Source of the DNA: Elmis aenea
Lineage: Eukaryota; Arthropoda; Insecta; Coleoptera; Elmidae
Assembly (NCBI GenBank): GCA_947652605.1
Contig: OX393582.1
Coordinates: 16,516,544-16,580,543, forward strand
Direction of reading: 5' to 3'
DNA length: 64,000 nt
A program made the position numbers and the translations under genes. This document shows, one piece after another, positions 58,501 through 64,000 of the stretch. Each line of letters begins with the position of its first letter. Positions within the stretch are counted from its first letter, which is position 1. The notes below the pieces were generated by a model. That model saw only the letters and a program-made list of their open reading frames with translations, was not told where the DNA came from and made no database searches.

Positions 58501-60735
58501 TGTGATTTAATTTGATAATTTTTTTTTAAATCACTTGATTTAAATCAATGATTTTTAAAAAAAAATCACTTGATTTAAATCATGATTTAAATCGTGATTT
58601 AAATCAATTGATTTAAATCTGCTCAACGCTGCTTGATAGATAACTCAATTATCATTAAAAGTGGACATGTCCACTTATTGCATTGTACCCCTCAATTACA
58701 TTTTTGTTTTATTTAAAATTGCATGTTTTCATATAAGGATTAATCTGTATTTAGTAAAAAAAAAAAATATTTGCAAAAAAATTTTAAAATTATTTTATAA
58801 AATTTTTATTCATTTTGTTGTTTTATGTTGTATGAGTATTGTACACTTTGATAATTATCTAATACTAATGTTTAAAAATTTTCTTTTCAATTTTTTTCTT
58901 TAAATTGCTTAATAAAACGCATGTTTTGATTCAAAAATATTGGTTTTAAAATTTATTAAATAACCTCCTTAGCAAAAACTATACTTAAAATCAGGGATGG
59001 AATAACGTTTTAAATCGTTACGTTATTGTATAACGTTATTTATTATTTGTTTTCGTTACATAACGTTATAAATAACGTTAAAAAAATGAATTGTTATGTT
59101 ATATAACGTTATATAATGTTACATAAATTATGATATACAGGGTGTTTCTTAAATAATGCGAAAAAATACGGGAGGTGATTCCTTATCAAAAATAAAGTGA
59201 GGTCTTTTATATAACAATTTTTTCTTAGGCGTCTCCTTTCGGAGTTACACCCCCCTAAAGGGGATCGGTAAAATTAGGTTTTTTTTTATTTCTCATATTT
59301 AGATAAATGTAGGAGAATGATATTTGGTAGATGTTTTGTACTTATTAAAATTTTTCTCATAGTAATATTTTCAATCATCTTCCACCTTCATAGGGGGCTG
59401 ATAAGTGCGACTCCTGTTGGTTTTTTAATCAGAACTTTTTGGTGACTTGAAATTGTGCAATATAAATTTTTTTTTGTTGTTCTCGTAAATCCTACAGTTT
59501 TAAGTAAAAAATTAAATGAGTGAATTTGATATTTATGTTAATATTGGGTAGAAGGTAGAATTGACAGGCGTTTTAGCGTTCTCGCCGCGTAAACGTCAAA
59601 TTCTATCCAATATGAACATAAACAAACCTTGGTATAATTTTTTACTCAAAAACTGTAGGTTTAACGAGAACAGTTAAAGAATAAAAAATACTTCTAAATA
59701 AATCAAGTTTTCAAAAAAAAATTAAATTGCTAGGCTTCTACCCACCAAAAAGTGCTGATAAAAAAACCAACAGGGGTCGCACTTTTCAGTTCCCTGTGAA
59801 GGTGGAGTTGATTAAAAATATTACTTTGGGAAACCTTTTAATAAGTATTAAACATCTACCGAATATCATTCTCCCACATTTATCCAAATTTGAGAAATAA
59901 AATAAAAACCCAATTTTACCGATCCCCTTTAGGGGGGTGTAACTCCGAAAGGAGACCCTAAAGAAAAAAAAATATGAAAGACCCCTCTTAATTTTCGATA
60001 AGGAATCACCTCCCGAATTTTTTCGCATTACTTGGGAAACATGCTGTAAAAAAATAATTTTTTTTTGTAACTCTGAAATTATTTTTGGAATCTGTAAATG
60101 TAAATTTAAAAAATAGTACAAAATTACGTTGAGATATTTAATTTAAATTTTAATTTCTAAAATACAAACAAAATATAATATCTTATGAAAATAAAAAGAT
60201 CGTCATATAAAAATTTAATTATAGAGAATAACGATACAAAATAACTTTAACGAAACGTTATCGGTTATTATAACGTTATATAACGTTATAAAAATATCGT
60301 TACGTTATTGTAGAAAAATTATAATTGAATCGTTATTATAACGTTATCGGGTATCGTTATGTTACGTTTTCCATCCCTGCTTAAAATTAGAAAAAGAAAT
60401 TGTTTGGCCCGCGGTCAAATTTTCATCCGCAATGTGGCCCGACAATCAAAAGATTTGCCCACCCCTGCTCTAGATTGTCATCTTTTTGTCAATAGCTTTC
60501 ATTATTATAAATAGCTATTGACAAACAGATGAGCATCTCAATACTACTCTAGCATTTCTGTAAGAGGTTCTTAGTTGATAATAAGATGTGTAATTTTTAG
60601 TTAAACTTATTTGTATGAGAATTTTAATGAATCACTAACAAAGAATTGGTTATGAGAATTTGTGTAGTAATAAATTTTGATTTTGTTTCAGATAAGACAA
60701 TTGCAATTGGAAAGGTTCTTAAAGTTGTGGAGTAA
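40575..60735 (+). CDS. eRF3: Translation termination GTPase eRF3 (GSPT1 orthologue), 9 exons, complete
   Basis: eRF3 binds eRF1 and GTP and drives peptide release at stop codons in the cytoplasm. Exons: 40575-40809, 41304-41729, 43195-43340, 45529-45683, 45744-45890, 49325-49499, 49640-49903, 49980-50148, 60692-60735; together 586 codons plus TAA. The N-terminal region (1-155) is low-complexity with one PAM2 motif for poly(A)-binding protein ([15 protein letters not shown], about 33-47) and acidic/Pro-rich stretches. The GTPase domain has G1 GHVDAGKST (169-177), DKGKT (223-227), G3 DAPGH (246-250), NKMD (308-311) and CSGLSGQG. Beta-barrel domains 2 and 3 follow and end ...[13 protein letters not shown]. 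The length is close to fly and human proteins. The start ATG has A at -3. All introns except the 60-nt one between exons 4 and 5 and the 76-nt one between exons 7 and 8 are larger, and several are full of transposons. Confidence 0.97.
40810..41303. other. eRF3 intron 1
   Basis: A GTATGT donor follows the PAM2 exon and TATTTCAG precedes exon 2. No transposon ends or coding content were recognised, which is unusual for this window. Confidence 0.7.
41730..42271. other. eRF3 intron 2, proximal part
   Basis: A GTAAAC donor follows exon 2. AT-rich; nothing recognised before the hAT cluster at 42272. Confidence 0.65.
42272..42416. mobile_element. Small hAT-type MITE, CAGGGCCGATAAG ends
   Basis: Starts CAGGGCCGATAAGAG and ends CTCTTGATGCCCCTG; the inner arms share CTGGGCCCGG / CCGGGCCCAG. 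Flanks TGTGTGAA and (beyond the next insertion) TATGTGAA agree at 7 of 8 positions. The next hAT element landed on its right edge. Confidence 0.7.
42421..42766. mobile_element. hAT element inserted beside a hAT element
   Basis: The ends CAGTGGTGAGCTATG (42421) and CAGCTCACCACTG (to 42766) have an exact 8-bp duplication CCTGTATG (42413-42420 and 42767-42774). Subterminal ACAAAGGGCTCGC and ACAAAGGGCTCCC repeats occur inside. Non-coding, 346 bp. Confidence 0.92.
43387..44588. mobile_element. TA-target foldback, family K, complete copy
   Basis: The ends CAGGGTGGACCAAATTCG (43387) and CGAATTTGGTCCACCCTG (to 44588) are flanked by TA. Arms of about 500 bp contain TATCTCGGTTGCAGTAATAG and the complement of its partner. 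Non-coding. It starts only 46 bp after eRF3 exon 3. A solo end of the same family is in ELAC2 intron 3 (18452-18538). Confidence 0.92.
44865..45315. mobile_element. hAT-like element with GGTTC arrays
   Basis: Starts CAGGGCCCCGAACTGC and ends GCTTCGGTTCGGGTCCCTG. Both subterminal parts are dense in GGTTC/GTTCCGG words around an AT-rich core. Flanking 8-mers CATTTAAA and GTTTCAAA agree at only five positions, so the duplication is weak. Confidence 0.65.
45977..46759. mobile_element. TA-target foldback, CAGGGTGAGGCATC ends
   Basis: The ends CAGGGTGAGGCATCACTT (45977) and AAGTGATGCCTTACCCTG (to 46759) are flanked by TA. Arms include CAAAATAAGTGGGGGTGTCA and its partner. The overlapping open frames on both strands come from the palindrome and are not genes. 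Starts 86 bp after eRF3 exon 5. Confidence 0.92.
46760..48014. other. eRF3 intron 5, middle part
   Basis: A hAT left end (CAGTGGTTCTTTTCTTAACC) starts at 47192 with CCCCCTAGATATCC and CGGCCTCCTAG following; its right end was not found. The rest shows no recognisable coding or repeat structure. Confidence 0.55.
48015..48910. mobile_element. TA-target foldback, CCGAGTGATT ends
   Basis: The left end CCGAGTGATTCAGTTTGAC (48015) pairs with AAACGAAATCACCCGG (to 48910); TA flanks both. Arms of about 380 bp include ATAACTTTTTAATAATTGAA and its partner. A smaller hairpin sits at the centre (TAATAAACGTTGACATAAAA and its mirror). Related inner-arm words occur in the ELAC2 intron 11 element. Confidence 0.88.
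48911..49324. other. eRF3 intron 5, distal part
   Basis: A degenerate end near 49050-49072 (AAATGATCCCTCCTG) resembles the ELAC2 intron 11 element's right terminus. Nothing else seen before the TTTTTTTGCAG acceptor of exon 6. Confidence 0.55.
50372..50586. mobile_element. Small hAT-type MITE in family D
   Basis: Starts CAGGACCTCTTAGAGG and ends CCCTAGTAGGCCCTG. Flanks TTTGATGG and CTTGATGG agree at 7 of 8 positions. The interior has GGGGGCTCGGG repeats and is absent from the corresponding place in family D copy 2. Confidence 0.8.
50848..52435. mobile_element. Foldback, CAGGGTGATTGATTG ends, nested in family D
   Basis: The ends CAGGGTGATTGATTGAGACC (50848) and GGTCTCAATCAATCACCCTG (to 52435, then TA) pair. 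Arms contain GCATCCGATCTGTTTATTG, AAGATGGCGACACTTTC and partners. A third foldback (51261-52018) lies in its loop. Confidence 0.9.
51261..52018. mobile_element. TA-target foldback, CAGGGTGTCCAAAATTT ends, innermost of three
   Basis: The ends CAGGGTGTCCAAAATTTAAT (51261) and AAATTTTGGACACCCTG (to 52018) are flanked by TA. Arms of about 300 bp; the loop (about 51560-51740) is single-copy and non-coding. Confidence 0.92.
52675..53286. other. eRF3 intron 8 segment with hAT-like pieces
   Basis: Contains TAGGGCGACCAGG near 52788, similar to the TAGGGTGACC terminus at 62908. A stretch around 53250-53285 (CCAGTTTTCGTGGCCAATAA) is shared, inverted, with the inside of that element (63085-63115). It is therefore probably a decayed larger relative whose continuation lies after 53882. 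Boundaries are not firm. Confidence 0.5.
53287..53882. mobile_element. PIF/Harbinger-type MITE
   Basis: Inverted ends GTGTACTCGCACACTATGCG (53287) and its mirror (to 53882) are flanked by the 3-bp duplication TTA (53284-53286 and 53883-53885). The related uninterrupted sequence at 63085 (complement) reads AGCGGTTACACTG, confirming the empty site. Arms include AACGGGATGCGTTTT and its partner. A transposase-region fragment is retained on the minus strand. Confidence 0.92.
53515..53754 (-). pseudogene. HARBI1-like transposase N-terminal fragment
   Basis: The frame contains [20 protein letters not shown] followed by [12 protein letters not shown] (R/K)-(Y/W)-WVHP...R block followed by an acidic helix is characteristic of the N-terminal part of Harbinger nucleases. 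The catalytic DDE part is absent. Confidence 0.75.
54064..55550. mobile_element. TA-target foldback, family A, copy 4, with coding loop
   Basis: The ends CAGGGTTATTCAAATTCGAG (54064) and ATTTTGAATAACCCTG (to 55550) are flanked by TA. The arms share GATCTCGCTTATTATAATAG and TTTGGCAAAGTTGCTAAATT with the other family A copies and extend about 600 bp. The loop codes for the same minus-strand fragment as copy 2. Confidence 0.92.
54725..54964 (-). pseudogene. Helix-turn-helix (DUF4817-like) fragment in foldback loop
   Basis: The frame begins [19 protein letters not shown], then [20 protein letters not shown]. It is clearly homologous to the fragment at 11160-11432. The [17 protein letters not shown] layout fits the insect DUF4817 helix-turn-helix better than the other copy does. 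The catalytic domain is missing. Confidence 0.65.
55805..56088. mobile_element. Short hAT-type MITE
   Basis: The ends CAGAGGTCGGCAACGCGGCG (55805) and GGTTGCCGACCCCTG (to 56088) have an exact 8-bp duplication CTTTAAAG (55797-55804 and 56089-56096). Non-coding. The target word is identical to the one used at 3277. Confidence 0.93.
56488..56752 (+). pseudogene. hAT transposase dimerisation-domain remnant
   Basis: Reads [20 protein letters not shown], then [20 protein letters not shown] and [15 protein letters not shown], a well preserved hAT C-terminal domain on the + strand. The upstream part of the frame is terminal-repeat sequence, so nearly all of the catalytic region is deleted. Confidence 0.88.
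56904..58693. mobile_element. Element with GGACATGTCC palindromes, nested and itself interrupted
   Basis: The inverted ends GAGGGGGTCAATGCAATAAG (56904) and CTTATTGCATTGTACCCCTC (to 58693) pair. AATT lies outside both and may be a 4-bp target duplication. GGACATGTCC occurs inside each terminus (56925, 58663) and again at 57103, with GGACATGTCT at 57388. Without the 57404-58631 insertion it is about 550 bp. The superfamily is not recognised. Confidence 0.75.
57404..58631. mobile_element. hAT-like element with GATTTAAATC arrays
   Basis: The left end is CAGGGTGGATAAAAATCATG (57404) and the right end GCTCAACGCTG (to 58631); an exact 8-bp duplication CTTGATAG lies on both sides (57396-57403 and 58632-58639). 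Both subterminal regions consist of repeated TGATTTAAATCA words. Two solo CAGGGTGAGTCA ends (about 57674 and 57797) lie inside. Confidence 0.88.
58992..60379. mobile_element. hAT-like element with ATAACGTTAT arrays, hosting a foldback
   Basis: The ends CAGGGATGGAATAACG (58992) and ACGTTTTCCATCCCTG (to 60379) have an exact 8-bp duplication CTTAAAAT (58984-58991 and 60380-60387). Both subterminal regions are arrays of the palindromic words TAACGTTA and ATAACGTTAT. A TA-target foldback (59138-60046) lies inside. Confidence 0.92.
59138..60046. mobile_element. TA-target foldback, CAGGGTGTTTCTTAAAT ends
   Basis: The left end CAGGGTGTTTCTTAAATAAT (59138) pairs with TACTTGGGAAACATGCTG (to 60046); TA lies outside both. 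Arms share GGAGGTGATTCCTTATC, TTCGGAGTTACACCCCCC and complements. Non-coding. Confidence 0.9.
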
Positions 60736-62388
60736 ATTTTGTTACAGTAGCTTAGGCCATATGATACTCTATTAAACAACAGAAAAACGCAAGTGGACGG
60801 ATTGAAAAAACAAAATGAACGCCACACAATAATGATTTTTATACATCTCGTAAGGTTTGTTATTGATTAGATGTTTTATGGGTGCTACAAATGAGGTAGC
60901 AAGTGAAGTGTAAATTTATTATTATATTTAGTTGAATTTGACTTTTTATATTTGATGTATGTAATTCTATTTTGTATTTGAAATGGTGAGCTGGTTTTCA
61001 TGTTTATTTTATTGTTCCAAGTATGTTAAGTAATTAACAATTCGTATTTAGTTATATATGGTTTTTATTATTTATTTATTATTAGTATGACGGATTAAAT
61101 AATCAGTGTTAACTTACAAGATTGGGGTTCTGTGACAAATTCCAGTTGTGTGGCACGTTCATTTCGTCAAAATTGAACAGTGAAATTATTTGTTGAACAC
61201 TGGTGCTTTTATTAATTAGTTGGAGGTATGAACCTAATACGAATCATTGTGTCATTTCCATTTTGTTTATAATAAACTGTACAGATATCGTTTTTTTTTT
61301 TTTTACTATTACCAGGTTTTTTGTAAACATAATAAATATGTCGGCCTGTAAATAATCGACTATCAGTGTGCCGAGTGACACGAACTAGTAACATTACAAT
61401 TGAAAGAAACTTGTTTCAGAAATATAAATTTTAAATTCTAGGTTGTCATTTGAATTGTAGGCCATGTTTTGCACACTTTGTGCTTGAAATTTTACAAATG
61501 ATTGTGCCAGATGTCCCCTCCACTTTTAAATAATCTAAAAGGTATGGAAACATGTTTCTATCGAGAAAATTATTATACGAAACTGACATTTCAGGACAGT
61601 TGACAAGAAATTATTTGTCAAATATTGGACAAAACAAAATCAAAATTTGAGCTTCAGTTTATTGTGCAAGTTTGCCATTTACATAAGGCAAATAAGTAAT
61701 CCAAAAATGAATTGACTACCTATATTTTCATTTAAAAAAATTTAGATGGCAACCATGCAAAAAAAGTGAAGCTCGATTTTTTTTTCTTTTTGTCCAAAAT
61801 ATGATTGAAAAAACGCAGTTTACTGTTTGGAACTTTCAGTTTCGTATATTTAATTGATGTCTTATGAAAAACGAATTTGTGTTCAAAGATACATCACAAG
61901 CAGGCATTTGTTTCTAAAGTTCCATTATGATTATCAAAAAATTCAAAATCCAAATCAATATTAGAAAGAAAGAAAAATCAATTCTCATAGGTATGAATTT
62001 TGCACACTAAATGAAAGAGAAGGTTTGGGGCTTTGATGGAGTAAACAAATTCAGGGGTTGTTATAAAAAAAAATGAAATTGCATATTTTTTGTTTTTTAA
62101 CAATTGAATTGGTTTAAAATGCCTGCTAACTTATACGTGAGTAATTTTTTTTTTGAGATTTTATAGTAGACGGTGTTCTACATTATATAGACTACACCTA
62201 ACAGTAGAAATACTTAAAACTAAAGCTTAAAAAAATGTTTATGTTAGTTTAAGTGCTAGTGACTCAACGGTCGGAAAACACAAAGCTACTTGGACTTAGA
62301 GACAATTTAAGTCCTACCAACTTGTGATACATCATTGTAACATTGTAATGAGACTTTGATAAAACATTAAAATGTGTAAAAATACATA
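60736..62388 (+). other. eRF3 3' UTR and downstream flank
   Basis: Follows the eRF3 stop. Several AATAAA-type signals occur (for example 61271-61276), so the cleavage site cannot be fixed. No inverted transposon ends were seen up to 62388, and no further gene is recognised. Confidence 0.6.
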
Positions 62389-62484
62389 CAGGGTGGTTCA
62401 CATAGAAGGGACGCTATTGGGATCTCATAAACGGTCAGAGCTACAAAAAAGTTTAAATAAAACAAATTGTTCCCTTTTCTAATA

Positions 62485-62677
62485 GCTGTATTACACTATA
62501 GTTTCTTGTTCAAAAAATTTTATACTAGATTGTACAGCTGTTGCCAAGTTACAACACGTCTTATGTCGTAAACTGACACTTCTTCGCGTATGTCAATTTA
62601 CGACATTGTAACTTGGCAACAGTTGTACAATCTAGTATAAAATTTCTTGAACAAGAAATTGTGTAATGTAATACAGC
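62485..62677. mobile_element. Short palindromic MITE in family D copy 2
   Basis: Arms GCTGTATTACACTATAG (62485) and TGTGTAATGTAATACAGC (to 62677) pair over about 70 bp, including CTTGTTCAAAAAATTTTATA. It is absent from family D copy 1, which reads straight through. The target duplication is not clear. Confidence 0.8.
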
Positions 62678-62907
62678 CTTAAGACCTATTCAGTGATGCT
62701 TTAACATTTTAAAAAAAGTTTCATGGCACATTAGATAATAAACAAAAATCAAAATGGGCATTTTTCTTAAACCATTAATGAGTCTTATACTCAATGGTAA
62801 AATAATTTTTTGGGGAAAAAGTTGTTAATTTTTTATGCACTGTAAAATGAAAACATTCATTCGTTTCAATATCGTTTAAATTCATGGCATTCTATAGCTT
62901 CATAGGG

Positions 62908-63234
62908 TAGGGTGACCATTCGTCCCCGATTTTCGGGGACAGTCCCCGAAACAAGACTCAAGTCCCGGATTATTCTTGTCCCCGATTTTCATAATTTTCC
63001 TACACATTTAAAATAACGAATGCATTTTACTTTCACTGTTGCCAAGTTATGCAAATCTGTTAGTCTGGCAACATTGTAACAGTGTAACCGCTTATTGGCC
63101 ACAAAAACTGGAGGGAGGAGTTTGTGTACGTTGCTGTCAGCCACCACCGCCGATAAATAAAAGTTGAGGACCTTTTTTTTCGGTAACCCCAGCTTAGTGT
63201 CCCCGAAAGTTCAGGGAAAAAAATGGTCACCTTA
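62908..63234. mobile_element. hAT-type MITE, TAGGGTGACC ends
   Basis: The ends TAGGGTGACCATTCGTCCCC (62908) and AAAAATGGTCACCTTA (to 63234) have an exact 8-bp duplication TCATAGGG (62900-62907 and 63235-63242). Subterminal GTCCCCGA words repeat on both sides. Inside it shares, inverted, the stretch seen around 53250-53285 and 53883-53940. Confidence 0.9.
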
Positions 63235-64000
63235 TCATAGGGACTTTAATAAATTTCATTTGAATTGAGCCTAAATATCAAAATAAATCATTTAAACCTT
63301 ATATTATTGAAAAGAGAAAAACAAATGAGGGGTCCCGGGGAAAGAAATGTTAAGTTCATTTTTGGTCAAATTTTATAGTCTTCTAAAAATTTGTACCTAA
63401 AAGTTTAATTTTCATTTAGTTTTGTTTAATAAATATCTGAACACATAAGAATGTTTTTAAATGAATTTTGTTACCTAAATGCTACCAGTTAATAAATGGA
63501 GAAGTTTGTTTACAGAGTTTACAAAATTTTCAAAATGGACATTGATGTTTTTTCCCCTGGACCCCTAAAATGCTTTTTCTTGAAGACATGGTCAACTATG
63601 GTTTCCATTTAAATGAATGCAAGTTTGTTATTTATCAAAAAATTTAAACAATATTGAAACAAATGAATGTTTTTTTTATACAGTGTGTAAAAAAATCTAC
63701 AACTTTTTCCCCAAAAATATTGTTGTACTATCAAGTGTAACTGAGCTTTCAACGATTTAAAAAAATTGCCATTTTGATATTTGTTTATTATCTAGCGTGC
63801 CATGGAACTTTATTAAAACATTAAAGCATCACTGAATAGGTCTCAGAAAGGGTAACAATTTGTATAATTTAAACTTCTTTGTAGCTCTTGCCGTTTACAA
63901 GATCCCAAAAGTGGACCACCCTGTACATTCAGCTTGGTGCTATTTAAAAATCGAAAGTTATGATGATTTCCGGTTAAACCGGAAATAACATTTTACACAG

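Larger units (their letters stand above)
56324..60467. mobile_element. hAT element, 4.1 kb with nested insertions
   Basis: The ends CAGGCCTGGGCAAATGGCGG (56324) and GATTTGCCCACCCCTG (to 60467) have an exact 8-bp duplication CTCTAGAT (56316-56323 and 60468-60475). Both subterminal regions carry GGCCCGCGG words. Inside are a transposase remnant (56488-56752) and later insertions at 56904-58693 and 58992-60379. It sits immediately upstream of the last eRF3 exon. Confidence 0.93.
62389..63923. mobile_element. TA-target foldback, family D, copy 2
   Basis: The ends CAGGGTGGTTCACATAGAAG (62389) and AAAGTGGACCACCCTG (to 63923) are flanked by TA. Arms share ATCTCATAAACGGTCAGAGC, AATAGGTCT(C/T)A and TCTAGCGTGCCATGGAAC-type words with copy 1. 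It hosts two smaller insertions. Confidence 0.9.

Noticed and set aside
1..64000. tRNA, rRNA or small nuclear RNA genes
   Set aside because: Looked for cloverleaf-like blocks with internal B-box (GGTTCGAAT-type) words. Only transposon GGTTC repeats (44865-45315) were found, without an A box or stem pairing. None is supported.

Overview
This is an AT-rich piece of animal nuclear DNA, almost certainly from an insect. The evidence is small spliced exons with GT-AG introns, two conserved eukaryotic housekeeping genes, a C2H2 zinc-finger gene, and a very dense population of cut-and-paste DNA transposons (Tc1/mariner with TA targets, hAT with 8-bp duplications, P element, PIF/Harbinger, Crypton-type recombinase). 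The order cannot be fixed from the sequence; a beetle-like, TE-rich genome would fit, but that is a guess.

Three host genes lie head to tail on the + strand. (1) About 1.8-15.8 kb: the 3' part of a C2H2 zinc-finger gene, with three exons seen and the 5' end outside the window or unrecognised. Its middle exon is a duplicate of the first half of its last exon. (2) 17.2-40.1 kb: a complete 13-exon gene for long-form tRNase Z (ELAC2 / insect RNaseZ), the tRNA 3'-end endonuclease. (3) 40.6-60.7 kb: a complete 9-exon gene for the translation termination GTPase eRF3 (GSPT1 orthologue). Its last 44-nt coding exon is isolated behind a 10.5-kb intron. Both complete gene models join without a frame break (958 and 586 codons before the stop).

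Nearly everything between the exons is transposon-derived. There are two dominant classes. The first is long foldback (hairpin) elements whose ends read CAGGGTG... and sit on a TA dinucleotide; they have 0.2-0.6 kb arms and occur in several families. The second is hAT-type elements with CAG...CTG ends and 8-bp target duplications, many of them exact. They are heavily nested: at 34.5-38.0 kb five layers can be peeled off. Broken coding remnants identify several sources: a DD41D mariner transposase (0.5-1.4 kb), hAT dimerisation domains (6.2, 26.7 and 56.6 kb), an intron-containing tyrosine recombinase (9.1-10.2 kb), a THAP/P-element transposase with four exons (24.2-25.6 kb, minus), a Harbinger-type fragment (53.5 kb, minus) and a helix-turn-helix fragment inside two hairpins (11.3 and 54.9 kb, minus).

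The most notable observations are: the duplicated three-finger exon with a newly made splice donor and linker-length logic; a group of CAGGG-ended hAT elements whose subterminal regions are built from a different short word in each family; an ELAC2 intron that is almost entirely one transposon; an Arg/Ser-rich insert in ELAC2; and an element carrying repeated GGACATGTCC palindromes. No RNA gene, CRISPR array or prokaryotic signal was seen.
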